Positions 11,966 to 26,690 are shown, counted from the first letter of the stretch. The stretch is 64,000 nt of DNA from Ophiodon elongatus (GCA_016806645.1 JACSYO010000916.1:321001-385000); one strand, 5' to 3'. Numbers and translations are program-made. The notes: generated from the sequence alone by a model not told the origin.

Positions 11966-14900
11966 GTCATCAGGGTTATTTTAGTTTGGGATTATCTACA
12001 AATGTTTAAAAGAAACACTGAGCTGCGAAAGGCAGGCAGAGAGTTTGATAGACGCCGGCATTTACCCAACATAGAAGGTCGAACAAAAAGATTGTTCAGT
12101 TGCATTATTGTAAATGTACGTTTCAATTTTTTTTTAAGTTTGACCCATACAAGGGACTAAAAGTCAAGACATCTTGGCCTCTGCTGTTTAAATCTTTTGT
12201 TTTTCATCACACCATTTATTTTTAATTAGTTCTCGTGTGAACTCCCCAGTTTCTCCAATACTAAATCACTAAATTGTATCTAACAGGATGATGAAATTTA
12301 TATTTTTTTCTGAAAATTGAAAATTCAGATCTTGGTGTTTTTTCAACAACACGCTAAAAACACTGAGGCGTGTTTTGAGAAGCGCTTCAAATCTTTAAAA
12401 GGGGCACATTGAGATTAAAACAATCTGCAAAATGAAAAATGTGAAGGACTTTGTTCGGCGATGAAGTTAATCAGACAGAACATGACGATAACAATCTCAG
12501 GCAGCAGTGAGTAATCCAGATAGGTGCACGGCTGCTGGATTACTTCCTCACCGTTAGTGGCCCCCGATGTCTCCCACTACTGTTGCAATATTTTGACACA
12601 CTCTGGTTTGTGTTGCCTGCTGTTTTCAACTTTTTGTTGTATTTACTCCGTTTCTCTCACCTCCCTCCAACACCTCAAAAATCTGCACTGACATGAAAAC
12701 CAGCAGGCAGGTTCACCCAGGGGGGATTTGTTTCCCAGTGAGCAGCTCAGGTGAGCAGCTCTGTGTGCTGCAGAACTCTGAAGTGTAAATAGACACAATG
12801 CAGTGAGTCAGTTTCAATATTTGTTTCATTTTTGTTGAGCAGAGTTTTTATTGCTGCTGGGAAATTGCCCTATTTAACTAATTAAACACAAGCCAAATAT
12901 AAAAATTGCATAATCTCATCCACACTAACCAGTAAACAGTATTCAAACAGTTTACAGTGTAAACCTTTGATTCGTATTTTAGGTTTTAATTGCTGCATCT
13001 GCAGCGGGAACCAGGCCGTTATTTGAAACTCATAGTTGTAGTTTAATACAAAATCACATACTTGACTCTTTTTGACATAAAACTGTTCCTCATTTATTTA
13101 TTTCATTAAGTTCTGTCCAGCTGTGTGTTCGTTTGGTGTTGAGCTATTATCAGTAGGCGTGTTTCCATTCACATATTTTTATGCACAATTAGTGCATTAG
13201 AAAAGCTGTACGGAAGGGGCAACATTTTATGTAACTTCCTCATTCAAACGAAAACGTTTTCACGCTGCCAAATAAATTCTGACGTAACAGACTTTTGACT
13301 CCTATGATTGATCAGCTTCTGATCTTCTTTATATATTTATATTGTCTTCATCTCCAGACAGCATGAAACATGGCCAATGTTAGCCTAATTAAACTAATTC
13401 CTGAAACCTAGCAACCTCTACTACTTCTTGTGTATAGGTCCCGACCCAGTGTTTTGGGAATGACTGCCGCAGACCTTTTCATCAGAATAATTTGCAGAGG
13501 CTTGAAGAGGATCAACTGTAATTATATATTTCACAAGAAAGGATTTTTTTTGTTGAGAAATCTAACCAGATCCCTGACCCCGGTAATCATCTTGTGACCT
13601 CTTTGATCCCACCAGTGACCTCATTAGGGGTCCTAACCCCAGTTCAAAGGGACAGATGATGGTGTCTTCATCATGAAAGGATACGTACAGTATAGTCAAA
13701 CCACATCAAAAGCGTTTCGTGTTTAAAAATACCAACGCACAAAGTCAGTTCCTGCATTTGAAAGCTGAAGATGAAAAGAATATCAATACGTTAATGTGAT
13801 CTGGCCTTGCTGACTGGGGCAGGACAGAGTGTAGACATCAAATATAGCTCCATAAATATAAAAAAAAAAACAATAACAAAAAGTGAAAAGAGTACAGATG
13901 CTGTCTTCTCCTTGATCATCCTTTGGTGTGTGTGAAATAGACTAAAGCAGAGACTGTGTTATTCTCAACATTAGAGACAAAAGAATAAATGCGATGCTGT
14001 CTGATACAGATATGTCTGAACGCGTCTGAACTTTGGACATCAAGAAAAACAGATGAAACAAACAGTAAGGTAATGAGCGCCGCTCTTGAATGGGATTTGT
14101 GGATTCACACAAATGATCTGGGACGTCGCAGCGTCTCCTGGGGACGGACTCAAACACTTGCTGTTGTTGGGTCAGCGGTCCGGTTCGCCCCGCCTGCTGC
14201 CTCCTACCTCCACTGGGAGATTCACAAAGGAAAATTAACTCCACTGCAAACACCACATACCTCCTGGGAACTGCAGTGACCCAGTCAGCATCACTGAGGG
14301 GTGCGTGAGAGTGAGAGTATGTGTATGCATGAGAGAGATAAAAAAAAAAAAGAAGAAATAGAGACAAAGGAAAGATTATAAGCAATATTGTTTTGGAACA
14401 TTCTCTTTTTCGAAAATCATAATAATTAAGTGTCCCCTAAAAAGAACATAGCAGTGGTTTTGCATGTTTTATTTACTTTATATATTGTCACAATGTTGCT
14501 TTGTCTGAATTTTTTTTTTCATGCAGCCATTTCCTTCCATTCATTTCATTGTTATGAAACAGACTTTTCAACTCAATCCGTACTTATTTTACTGTACTTT
14601 TATGGCTTAAACAAGTCAAGCAAGTCTGCATATTATATTTATTCATGTTGTACAAAAATGAATAAAAACTAATGGCTGCTTCAAATGTAAATAAAACATC
14701 CATGAATCAGATTTGTAGTTAAAGAGCTAAAACTTGTACATAGCAAAACATGGATATGTTTTATTAAGCAGCCTCAAACAAGTGAAATCCTGAAACCCAA
14801 GAGGGTATTTTAACGAATGCCCCATTAATCTCAATACACACTTATTATATTGTGTGTCTATATTATTTTAGACACATTTACTAATCATGCCAACACATCT

Positions 14901-15895
14901 ATCTTGCAAAGTTTGGGGGTCTAAATTTTTGAGTATTCTGGAGGGGAGCCTGGCATCAACCTCACACTTCCAGCCTAAATTTAGTTTTTTTAAAAACATT
15001 CAAACACCATTTTTTTGTCGCGCAAAAGTCTTCATAGCTGTTTTAAATGACCAAACTATGAGAAGATGAAGCAAAAAAAAAAAAAATCCTGTTTTCTTCA
15101 GGGGACCTCAAAACTATTCATAGTGTTCCACAACAGACAGAAGGTGCTGTGTGAAGAATTAAAGTGAATAGTTTCGTAAGGGGAATAAAATGAGGAAGAT
15201 ATCATAGGAACCATTGTATGATATGTTGCTGTACTCTGTAAAGAGGCTGCTTGCCAGATTATCAGTTTCTAAAGTTTCATTTAAGGCCAATAAAACCAGT
15301 TTAAACCAAACTATTGGTCAGCTAAACAACATCAACACCCTCACCCGTAACAGGCGTCATTAGCAGACTGTAAAACAGTACAAAAAACATGTCAGCGAGC
15401 TGGTTAATAAATCCTGTCGTCCACACACTTCCAGCCGTCTACCCAGCTGTCGCATCTCCTCCCCGTACTCTCCTCCCATATGGCCTTGAGGGGTACTTCC
15501 AACCTGGCAGTGTCCTACCTGCACACGACCCCAACAGATTATCAAAGCCTTCATCTGACAGGGGAACGTCGACACGCTCCTCATCTTATACAGAGACGCG
15601 TCCCGCTCCATCGCCCAGGAAATGTTTCTTTCTCTCTCCTCCCTGAGATCCACCTGGCAGCATCAGGCCTCCAGCAGAGAGAGCGTCCTGTCAGCTGCAT
15701 GCGCATAATTTGAAGGTAGTGCAAGAATGTTTTTGAGGTCAGTTTCATAGATGTGGGTTCGAAGGAGCCGGCTGCATCTCCAGAAGGTTCAGAATACCGT
15801 TATCATCGATTCACATAGTTGATCACTGATACAACAACAAGTAAACGACATCAACCTCTGTGGACAGCAGTAAACACGACGGGAGCGAAAGGAAG
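11966..15895. other. Intronic stretch without recognised gene
   Basis: AT-rich, with poly-A/T tracts (for example 13860-13870 and 14340-14351). The block 13430-13700 looks repeat-derived: it carries three TGACC(C/T) half-sites about 20 bp apart and 'cagtatagtcaaa'. No exon with plausible splice sites and conserved coding sequence was seen. Confidence 0.4.
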
Positions 15896-16160
15896 AATTA
15901 AGGTGACGTAGTAAAAAGAGCGACAAAGTGGTGTTGGAGTGTTGGTTGGGGATGATGGATGGGTCAGACAAACACCAGACTCCCGAGGTTCGTGTTCTGT
16001 GTGAAACCAAAAGTCAGCGTTGACTTATTTCTTTTGTTACGTAACTTAGGTAGTACTTATTTTCACATAAAAAACGGTTGTTTCCTCAACAAGTAGTTTT
16101 TTTTGCCTGAACCTAAAGTTGTTTCCTGTTTAATCCAGTTTTCGTTGAAACACCAGAAGT
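15896..16160 (+). mobile_element. SINE-like repeat with tRNA B-box-like motif, copy
   Basis: Contains 'gggtcagacaaacaccagac', then 'gaggttcgtgttc' (close to a pol III B box GGTTCGANTCC), then 'gtgtgaaaccaaaagtcag', and a tail with 'tagtttttttttgcctgaac'. The same order of blocks recurs near 26560, 51960, 54205 and 63940, so this is a dispersed family. A tRNA-derived SINE is my inference from the B-box-like block. Confidence 0.6.
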
Positions 16161-19100
16161 GTGAATTGTTAGGTCCTTTGAGCAGCTTGAAATCTTTAAT
16201 GTGAAACATTGCGTCATTGTCAGTAGCTTAATAGTGACCAAAAAGAACGAAAAAGTGGAAATAATGATTAAATAACAGGGAGAAAGTCAGATTAACTTTT
16301 TTGAGGTGTAGGCTTTTGATGTGAAACATCTGCAAGAACTGTTGAGTTCAATAACAACAGAATGAAAAAACATCAAATAAGTATTTTGAATTAAATCGGT
16401 GAATGAAAACAGTATTTCTATAATGAAAAAGAGAGAAACTCAACAGGACTCTGTTGTCACACTGATGGAATTGCTGCTGTGGAAAAGGATACTATGCTGC
16501 ATTTATCTATTGTAGCACAAATGACAAATAACTCCATCCTCCTCCATTGAATCTTGGATAAATAACAGATGCTTTTTTTTGACAGTGACAGTGATTGTTT
16601 TCTTTGAGATGATCACTTACTGGAGGTCACCTTTTTTTCTTTTTTAATCCGCGATCACATCCGACCCAATACGTTAAACCAAAATTGCTGCACGTCACCT
16701 TTTAAGCAGCAGACACACTTCACGCAGACTGTGACGCCCGAGCTGAGGGAGCGGCATCAGACCAGCATTCATAATGCAACTGAAGGAGGAGGAAGCTTAC
16801 TCTGGTAATAAAACCCATGTGTGCAGCAGTGAGTCCGGCCTGAGACCGGCTTCATGATACAAACGCATACATTGTACACAGGATATGCTTTAACGCTGTC
16901 TTTGCACCGCTCACTTAACATGCTGATACAACATGTCTGCACAGCAACCGATGTTAAAAGAGACTCAGCTGTCAGGTTGCTCTCAAACTTGGCAATTGCA
17001 CACTCGCACCCCCCCCCCAGATGCATCCCCTCCTCTTTCGCTACCCCTTCCTTTGTCTGCCTCGCTCACTTCAAGTCACTGTCTGCCTGACTGTCTATCA
17101 GTGTTTCCCTGTTGTTATTTTAGAATCCATCGCAGGGTATTTAGGTCACATGCGGTTTCTAGCCCTGGCAAGGTATGAATAATGCAGACTTCTCTCATTA
17201 CACCATGTGCTAACCCTCTGGATTGAAAATCAATGTGCACTCAAGTGGCTGGCGAATGAATGGATCTACCTCGCCAGCCGCTCTGCCAGAGAGGAGCGAG
17301 GAGAGCGAAGGCTTCATCTCATGGTGTACCCTAAAGGTTTTAACAGCATTTCTATTTTAACAGGTTCCAAGCCTTTACAAAATACAATATGCTTTTCATC
17401 TGCTGTCTGCGAGGGGCGGCGCATCTTCGTTCACCAAGGGCTGAATGTGATGAGAACAAGGCTCTTGGAACAAAAAAAAAAAAAAGTACGGAAAAGATTA
17501 TTGGTCATCGGCAAAGCATAGAAAAACGTCTGAAAACCAGACCATTGTCGGGGCCGTATGACTGATTGAAGAAGGGGCTGGGAGTTTTTTTTACCCCCTC
17601 TGTTTCCAACCTCTCAGTGCACTCCCTCCTACAGTTCAACCATAGTTCACATTGCCAGGAGTCTCCTCAACCCCCCCTCCCCCACTTTCCCCATGTAGCA
17701 CTCGGAGAAATCCTTTGCATACATGCTGCCACACATTCCACACATAGCCTAAAACGTGTTTACGACATGATCCACAGTTTGTCTCGAGTTTTGGAAAGGT
17801 GCCCGAGATGCTGCAAGCAACACCAGTTACCCACTGTGAGCACATCGGCCATGGTTTTTTTTTTTTTATGGTGAGTTTTTTTTATTTTTTTTTATGGGAG
17901 AGACCCCCCCGACATCTGGCACACATCTGGAGCTGTTTAATGAGAGGCTCAGTCTGCCTGACTTTTCACTCCGAGCTCGCCATCAATCCGCTTCAGTCTG
18001 GAATTGTCAAGATACTTCAACCCTCATCTCCTCTCTGGCGAAAGCCAAACGATGTCGATACATGAATGATAATACTCTTGAGAACCTGCAAGGGGAAATT
18101 TAAAAAAACTGAGCAAAACTAATGGGGGAAAGCTTCAATTTGGAAGTACATCTTGTGGTGTTTACTCCCCAAAGCAATAAGCAACCTGCGATGCGAGGTG
18201 TCTTGATTACAGAGCTTACTGTAATTTATTGATATGATTTCCTTGCAGACCGAGGGCTTTCCTGCACCGTGTTTGTGTCTTTGAGCCTTGAGGATTTTCT
18301 CGATGACAGGGAAAATATTGTTGCTGGGACTGAATCCAAGCTCATTTTAGATGTATCTTGAAATAAAAAAGAAGGGAAAAAAATACTTCTTAGTCAACAA
18401 ACAAACTAGTACAATTCTTAAAGCAATGCTGGTGTTTTGTGAGAGGTAAATATCCAAATGCACATCTTAACGTATGGCCTCCCCTGCCTGTGGTCACAGT
18501 GCATTCTCCATGGTAGCCGCCCGTAAATCAAGAAAATGGCTCCTTTTGTATGTTCATTAATAGGCACAACATGCGTCAATACAAAACCCCAACTATTCTT
18601 TGAATGGACTTTGATTGAAAGCCGGCCTTTTTAACAGCGACATTCTTATTCTCGCCCTGTAGCAGCTTGTCTAGCTGTCCACGCTCTTATTTATTACCCC
18701 TTGAAGATGAGACAATGAAAAAGCAGTTCTCAGAGCTGTGTTTGCATTGAGAGGCCGCAGCACAAAGCAGCCGGAGAGCATCTCATTGTTCGACGTGGCC
18801 AGCAGAGATGCGGCTCGCTTCAAAGATCGCCTCTTTTTCGTTGGTGGTGGGTGGTAAGGGAATGGAGGAGGGGCTCCGAAAACTAACCGTGAGGAGTGGA
18901 TTTCATCACAGGAAGGGATGTGGGGGCAGGGATAGCGAGATGGAGATCCAGGAGTCAAACGCAGGCCAACGTGAACTTTCCAGTGCTAAATTTGGTTCAC
19001 ATCTATAGGAAGCTTTACCGCACTCAGGTTTGTGCCCTGCAGAGGATGCGAACACTAAAATATAGCCGAGGCTTGAGATTTAGATAAATTATTACAGGAA

Positions 19101-19535
19101 GTTGCTGTTGCAACTAAGGTTTTTTTAAGAGCCTTAAGTGGAAATGCAAATAGAGTCTGGTAGTCGCGGCAAAACAAGGAGCAAAGTCCAGTTCTCACAG
19201 TGTTTCCCGTCATTTGGTTTGGACTCATAAATTAAAAAAAGGAGTTTGGAAATGAGTGGTATTCTTACACTACCCACAAAGAAGCTATTTAACGTGTGTC
19301 CGTGAGTTGTGTGCATGGGCCTGTAATGATGAGGCAGAGAGCCCAAGTCTGCACTCAGAGATAAGTTGGACGGATGTTTGCTCTCATTCATAGAGAGCCA
19401 ATGCGCTTTACTCGGCTAAATGGGCTACGGATACTCCACAACATGCAGCCAGACTCTGAAATACACACAGAGATGGAAAAACATGAGGGTATCAATGGAA
19501 AGGCACAGACAAACACATGGGTGCATATAAGCAAT

Positions 19536-19538
<3 letters not shown>
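16161..19538. other. Intronic stretch without recognised gene
   Basis: Poly-C at 17010-17018, A and T homopolymers (17470-17484, 17857-17867, 17877-17893) and ordinary AT-rich sequence. The part 18460-18960 looks single-copy but shows no conserved coding frame. Confidence 0.4.

Positions 19539-19595
<57 letters not shown>
19539..19595. repeat. (CA)n microsatellite
   Basis: About 28 uninterrupted CA units, followed by a few TA units. Confidence 0.97.
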
Positions 19596-19601
<6 letters not shown>

Positions 19602-19867
19602 GAGACTGCAAAGTGACTGCAAGTAAATATATTGAAAGCATAATTCTTGTTTATTACAACTTGGGTCTTATTTTCATTGTTTTGGCCACCATTAGTAATA
19701 ATAGCCCCGTACCAGCCAAGTGTATTCCTGAGATCTGGGATTATGGCAACATTGCTACAAGTTTAAAATAACCCCCCAAATTTACGTTGTAATCCATTCA
19801 TCACATTTCACAGACCGATTTCCTGCTTCAACTTTGACCTATCAAAGTACCATAAGTGCTTGTTTCC

Positions 19868-20395
19868 CATCAGGCGGCAACCTACGGTTGTTAAAAGTAA
19901 AGCCAATGCAGATGTGTTTTGAACTTGCATTCTTATATCTGATCTATATCTAACAGCCAGCAAGTGGCGACTCCTCCAGTTACAAAAATATAAACAGATT
20001 GTATAGAAGTCTATGAGAAAATTATCTAACTTCTCACTTAATTTCAGTAAACATTGTAAACATGAGTTTATGGTCTCAATTACTAGTTCAAGTCTTCTTC
20101 AATACAACATGATGTTTATTTAGTAAGTTATGGTCCTTATTTAGAGTGAAATAGACCATAAAGCAGGGTATTCTTTTGAGGGTGACTACGTTGTATTTGA
20201 TAGGTCAATACTACAACGTTGTCCGGTCTGGGAGTTGTCCTGGTTTATGTTTTATAACTTTATCTGTTTCACAGTGTGTTTTCAGTTCATGAAAGTTAAT
20301 TGTAACATTTTTGTCGCCTAAAAATGTTATTCAGCGTTCGGTTGTCCACAAACCAATGGGTGACTGCGTCCACTTCTTATATACAGTCTCTATTG
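19868..20395 (+). mobile_element. MITE-like dispersed repeat, copy 2
   Basis: Begins with 'caggcggcaacctacggttg' and ends with 'tccacaaaccaatgggtga' plus 'cttatatacagtctctat'. The copy at 33552-33905 has the same first and last blocks. Here the 'aagatggcgacgg' block is missing just before 'tccacaaacc', suggesting an internal deletion. Probably a non-autonomous DNA transposon. Confidence 0.65.
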
Positions 20396-23300
20396 CTGAT
20401 ACAATTGGTGTGCACAGTTTAAGTTTTGCCTACAAATAAAGTGGTTTCTATAATATGGATTAACTGTTGACTTGTTTGGAACCAGTTATGTTTTTGGCCA
20501 TGTAAGACTTAACTAGTGATATCACCACATTTCAGGTATTATGTTGTTGTGACAGATTGAAATGACTTTGAAAGCTACAAAAACAAGATCTGAGAAATGA
20601 TGAACCAATGATCAATGCCTTCCATAATGTTCTCTTAATCTCTAGTGCCAACGTTTAAAAAAATATTTCATTCTAAAACATCTACACATGTCATCTACAG
20701 TATGATATGTGGTTATTGCAAATTAAATTAAAGCAATATGTCAAACACACCCTTGGTGCTGTACTCGCTGCCATGCTGCTGCTGCTGCTGTTTCTAATAG
20801 CATTACAAAGAGCTCACCTCCACCCGAGCATCCACCTGTAGACTCCCGAATGAATTATTATATTAATGTAGAATATGTAAATATATTTATTTATTTATTT
20901 ATATTGAACATTCATTGTTGTAATGTGTGGGGCAGAACTGTGTTGCATGAACGTCGGATGCCTTACACAATGAGCTACACTCTTACTTTCTGTTTCGCTG
21001 CATAAAAGGCATCCCACTCACTGCGTTGGCACCAGCCGTTGGGAGACGATGTAAATCATGTGAATGTAAATGCTGATATGAAAGCAAATTGTAGGGAACA
21101 CTGGGCTGGATTCATCATTTAATGCCGATCTATGTCCCTGATAAACAATCAAGTAAATGTAGGCTAAAATTTGTACGTGTGAAAAGGGCCAGTTCCCACA
21201 GAGCCATGCTGTCTCTGCTGCGATCCATCACGCTGTGGCGTACACACCGAGCGCTTGTGTTTGCTCTGCGTCGGCCGCGGTCGAGCCCTTTGTGTAGCCA
21301 CAGCGCTTTATTTGGCCCCTGGTCACAACTTAGCTCCTAGCTCATCAATTACATTAGGCTGAGCGCACTCGGCGAGTATTGGGGCGACTGAATGCATGCT
21401 TGTTGGTACAGTGGGAGGCTGAAGAGATAGCATCATCAGGACTGGAGGGGCATCACATAGAGGCGGCTTTCTTCAGTCTCTTCATTTGCTGCTTGGCTTC
21501 AGGTTCCTGGCCTCCACCAGGACACACAACCCATGAACAGATCCCTGTAATCGAGTGAGTTTGTCTTGGGGGAAGGCCAGCAGACTGTGGAGCCCTTTTT
21601 TTTTGTTGTTTTTTTTGGGTTGAGAACACGAACAAAAGGTTGTTTATGTGTGGAGGCTGTTCTCTCATAGAGGGAGCTGGGTTAGCTGTGTCTGTTTGTG
21701 CCGATGCAGGCAGGCAGGCTTTGAAAGGCGCTAAGCCACATACTCCTGGGTTCTGTTGAACAGCGGCAGCAGCACGACTGATTAACAACCGCTGGATGTA
21801 TGGAGCTGAGGCAGAAAACAGCCGAGAGACAAAAGACAGACGAAGAACAAACAGCTCAGTGACAGATTGATAGTTTCACTCGTCACAACATTGTACTAAG
21901 CTGCTTCAACATCATTTTAAAAAAGACGTTAAATGATTTCAATGAGTAATGACAGACAAGGAAACAGAATACAAAGGAGTAATATATTGACTGGTTGTTA
22001 ATTGAAGGTGATTTTGCATGCAATTTTTATGTCAGGACCAGATAAATAGTATAGGAGTAGAGGGGACATCGAACTTTTTTCTGTGGTCATTTGAACATTA
22101 CAAAAGTAAATGGCGATCGTTGTTCGTCGCTGTCAGCGTGTGTTGTCAAAGCTCGGTGACTCGGGGACGCAGCTCCGGAGACAAATGGCTAGTTTGCGAG
22201 CTAGCTTGTTCTTTCTCCGGGGCGACGGGAGCAAGGCTCATTTCCTGTAAACAGTGTTAGCATTAAAATATGCAAGCTAGCTAACTAACCAGCTGTCCGT
22301 TAGATAGCTAGCTTGCTAATTCCACTATCTTTTTCATGCTGCACTGCTTACAGATAATAAGCCGGACAACGTTGTCCCTCATCTGGCGATAGAAATGTGC
22401 TTTCCTTAGCGTGACAAGTGTGTGTGGTTGAAGCATTAAATTCTTAATTTTAACTAATTTACTCTGACTCTCTAAGCTTTGATATGTTACTACTCCACTG
22501 CTCGTTTTAATTATTATCGCTAAACCTCAGTTCAGTGAGTCTGCGACATGCCGTGAGTCGGTTTAACTAATAAGGACGTTATCTTGAAACAACGGTCGCG
22601 ATGGCAACAATTCACATATAAATGGCCGCCGCTCTGACCATCCTGCTGCTACGTTCTATTCCTATTCGACCTCTGGTCTCGGCAATCTCACAGAAGAAAA
22701 ACCTTACTTGTTCATTGAAGCTATTTTCTATCAAAGAGATAATACGTCCCTTTATTCCCCCCTCTCACTCTCCCTCTAAAGCACTCTTGATGCCCTCGGC
22801 AAAAGACCTGACCCGGTGGATCTGTAATGGAAACCCCCTCCCCCATACTTTTCCAATATCAGACTTGAGAGGGTTGTGTATGACAATATTGCCAACTTTT
22901 TGAAAATTGCCATGTTCGAACAGGAGTAATAGTAGGCAGGATTTGAACTTTTCTCTCAAGCTTTTTCATTCTTCACACAATTATACCTCCATCAGTTTTC
23001 GGGTGCTCCACCGTGTAGAAATAAATGTGCACCATTATCTGTTACATTTATCAATACTGAATTCACTTTAACATCTTCACACAGTCAGCACAGCAGAAGT
23101 CAATGTGGACTAAACTGTGGATCCCTTTTCATTGCTTTGACACAAAATGCATTCAATGTACAACATTTTTTTGTCCTTCAACCTTTTTGTCTTTCAACTG
23201 TTTCACCTGTTACCACATGACCAAATTTCCATACTTTGGTCATGTAATGGCAACTGAAACTGAGCAAACGGTTGCTGACAAAGCTCCAGTTGAAAGCTAC

Positions 23301-24512
23301 AGAAAAAGCCAGCAGGTGGGCCTTGGGTAAAGATGATTTTGCCGAATATTTTGTTCCCACGGTCAAACATTACCTTTGATCCTCAAAGCCTTTCTTTTAT
23401 GTAACGAAAATATATATATATATATTTTCAGATTTATGTTGGGACCCTTCGAGGGTTGAGAACATCTGGTCTGATGTATAGTTCCAGTTCTGTATGGTCT
23501 TTTGGGGCATTTGACATTAAAATGTTCTCATTAAAAAGCTCTTTTTCCTAAATTAGGAAGACAAACTAAATGGTGAGCCAAAAAAGGGAAAGTGGAGAAT
23601 CGTAGGAAAGCAGGACTTAGCCGGAGAAGAGAAGAACGAGCTCAGCAGAGGGAAAGGTTCACAGTGGAGGTGGGGGTGAGGGGATGCTAGCCATCCTTTG
23701 GGCAGGGCTCTAGTCCGGGTCAGTGTTGGACCTCAGGAAGGCCCTTCTGCATTCCTGTCCTCTGGGTGACCCCTCCTCTAGGCCCGCAAGACTTATTGGA
23801 GTAATCAGCCCCTGTCAGCACCTTGGTTATGCTGCATGGACTCAATCCAATAAGTGTGAATGGGATGTGTAATAGCACCTGATGAAAAGTAAGTTTGTTT
23901 GTACTGAAAGGAGTCCCTGCGACTTTTTTTCCTTTTTGTCCCCCTTTTTTTTTTTTTTTCGCTCAATGTTTTGCTTTCTCCCCATGGCCCTCTGTTTGTA
24001 TCTGGAATAGGAAACGACTACATTTAGAGGGAGGAGAAACCCAAGCCTGTTTTCATTGCAAAACCAGCTTTTTAGGCTTTCATGAATAGAATAAAGCTCA
24101 GTGATAAGTTTCAAACAGATAGAAAAGTGTATAAAAAGGGGTGTTAGAGGAGTAGAGGAGAAGAATTTGCAGTAGCAAAGTTTTTGTGCTGGGATTTATG
24201 ATAAAGACGCCAGTGAAAACTAGTCGGTCAATGTGTCTATCCATCCTCTCTGGATCATAATATTTTGAAAACAACTGACAAGACTATTTTCATCTTTCTT
24301 TATTTTAATTCTCTTAGGAAACACTATTTTCATTTTAGTGACCCCGGCGGCCTATTTTTCGCCACAGAAGCTATAAAGATGTGGGAAGATAGAAAGGGAG
24401 GCATATTTTTTTACCTTGCTTTATTCACACAAATTTAACCACTGGACTGTTTACAGTTATGTTCCCAAACAGCCAATGTACCAAATGTGTTGACTGGTGT
24501 AGCTAGCTAGCA

Positions 24513-24515
<3 letters not shown>

Positions 24516-24562
<47 letters not shown>
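24516..24562. repeat. (TG)n microsatellite
   Basis: About 23 uninterrupted TG units, preceded by GCTAGCTAG. Confidence 0.96.
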
Positions 24563-24563
<1 letters not shown>

Positions 24564-26544
24564 TGTGTGCCGTCTAAGTGTCCGACTGATCTCACAGCTC
24601 CCCGGGAATTCTAGGTCTATCTATTTTCTTCATCCAGTCCAGTTGTGATCTTATGCTGCTTATGGCCACTGGGATAAGCATGCATTTTTTATCACGTTAA
24701 AACATTTTGAAGTTGTGAAAACTCAGTTTGGCCTCAGTTTCCGCCAAATTTTCATTAACTGTATTTGCAGTCATGCATCTTTCCTTTGCCGCTTCAACTA
24801 ATCGTGTCTTAAATTTGCATTATGTCTTAACGCACCTTAATATTTCATATTGTCATAAACAAATTGTACATCCCCTGCGTACCACTTACAATTTTTCTTC
24901 TATGACTGTGAAGTGAAAGTTGTTACAATGAGTCGACACTCATAGCCCAATACACAATTAATGAAGACTTTGAGACAAAAATTACACAATTTGCAATTGT
25001 GTATGTCAAAATTGAAGTTCTAGCCGTAATGTGGTCGTTAAAGACAGATGCACTGATTACAAACAGAAGTGTGTCTGCTCTTTCAGACATGTTAGTTAGA
25101 CTGCAAAACATTGCTGGAATGCCTGCGGTGTTGACGGGGTGTTAAAACTAATCTTTTTATTATTATTATTTTTACTATTATTTTTATTTCATACTGCATA
25201 CAGACAAATGTTTTTTGATTATCAGACCTATAAGAAATGCTTCTTCTAATATATTCCGTATGACAAAAGCTCATTATTTGACTATTTGGGCAATAGCAAG
25301 AATTAACAGTGGAGATTAGAGCAATTTATCAACAGCTGAAATCACATTTCATGTAAAGTGATCATAATTTAAAAAACAGTGTTTTTAACAACAACTGTGT
25401 GTTGCCTTGTGCCTCATGGCTGTACAGTCGGTGTTGTTATTGTATCACTGTACTGTGATGTTCGGAGTCCTTCTCTGCGGGACTTGTGGGGAGAAACCGG
25501 CAGAAAAAGAGCACGCTGAAAAGTATTGATTTTCCGGCACCGCCCTGCTTAGATTAAGAAATGCCAATACGAGGATTCCACCCCGACTCTCTGGTTCACG
25601 TCGAGTTCACATGTCATTTTCTATAATTCTGACAAAATCAAGATGCTTAACTGTGATGTAGTTAGCCATGCTGGGCCGCCCTAGGGCTTTCTGATTGAAT
25701 TAGGCGTCTGTGTTCTGCCATTTGGTACCAGCCTGAAGTATTCCCAACACTTAATAGGGGCAGAAGTTATTTACTGTTTTCAAAGATGGGATTTAAAAAA
25801 ATTAACAATGCTTTTGTTCATAAATTCAGCAATTAGGAGTCTCCCAGTTTTCTTACAGTTAATGTAATGTTTACTTTATCCTAACAAGCCATGCTGTGGC
25901 TGCTTAAGCACATAATACATCAGCAGATTTTACATGGGGTTTAGATTCTCAGGCAAGTGCATGCCTGTTTGACTGCGAGTGCAGTACAGCATACATACAT
26001 CGCTGCTCCAACCAGTATTTAAAAAACATGTACAATATGTGCTAGATAACTATCATAGCTAATAAATCACATTTAGGTTAACTATTATTTAGGTTACTCA
26101 CAAAAAAAAGGGGAAAAAAATCAATAAAAAAACAAGGGCGAATTGGATCGAGAAAGAAAAGGTGACGCTGCAAAAATAAACATGGGAAAAGAAAACGTTA
26201 AAAAGTAAACCTGACTCAGATAACTTAAGTAGATTGTTAATTATATTGACATTGACATTGTTGACTTGTTACTGTAGGAACAGCATGAATATGAAACAGT
26301 GAGACAGCCAGATCAGATGTCTGCTGTTGAAAAAATATTTTAAGTAATTATTTGAGATAAAAGAACACAATGTAAAGATCCAAAATATATTTCAGGAAGC
26401 AAGTGCTTTTGTTTCTTTTCCCGTCTTCGCCTTGAGTGTCTAGACTCACCGGGCTTTCAAGTAACTACAATGTAATCCCATCATCATTAGACGTTCAGAG
26501 AAAATGCTCCAAGAGCGTGATGAAACCAAAAAAAAAAACCCACA

Positions 26545-26690
26545 CAGGTGAGAGGGAGAGAAGGACAAAAGAAACACAGGACTTTCAACCAGAAGACTGA
26601 TGTTCAGTCCCAAAGTGTTGTTGAGTTATTTTAAAGTCAGCTGTTTTTCGTACATAAAATGTGTTTTTGTTTGAACGTTAACTACTTGTC
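26545..26690 (+). mobile_element. SINE-like repeat, diverged copy
   Basis: Contains 'gaaacacaggactttcaacc', 'agaagactgatgttcagtcc' and 'gttgttgagttatt', matching the copy at 54184-54440 in block order. The B-box-like part is degenerate (GTTCAGTCC). Confidence 0.5.

Noticed and set aside
13570..13625. Three TGACC(C/T) nuclear receptor half-sites about 20 bp apart
   Set aside because: Spacing (14-15 bases between hexamers) does not match any DR1-DR5 rule, and the surrounding 13430-13700 looks like a dispersed repeat.
15896..16160. tRNA gene suggested by a B-box-like motif
   Set aside because: No cloverleaf, acceptor stem or clear A box can be drawn; the motif belongs to a dispersed SINE-like family.
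22622..22903. 93-residue frame starting MAAALTILLL as a secreted protein
   Set aside because: A hydrophobic start is present, but there is no family match, no visible splice partner and no conservation evidence. Left as a possible part of a transcript start region only.
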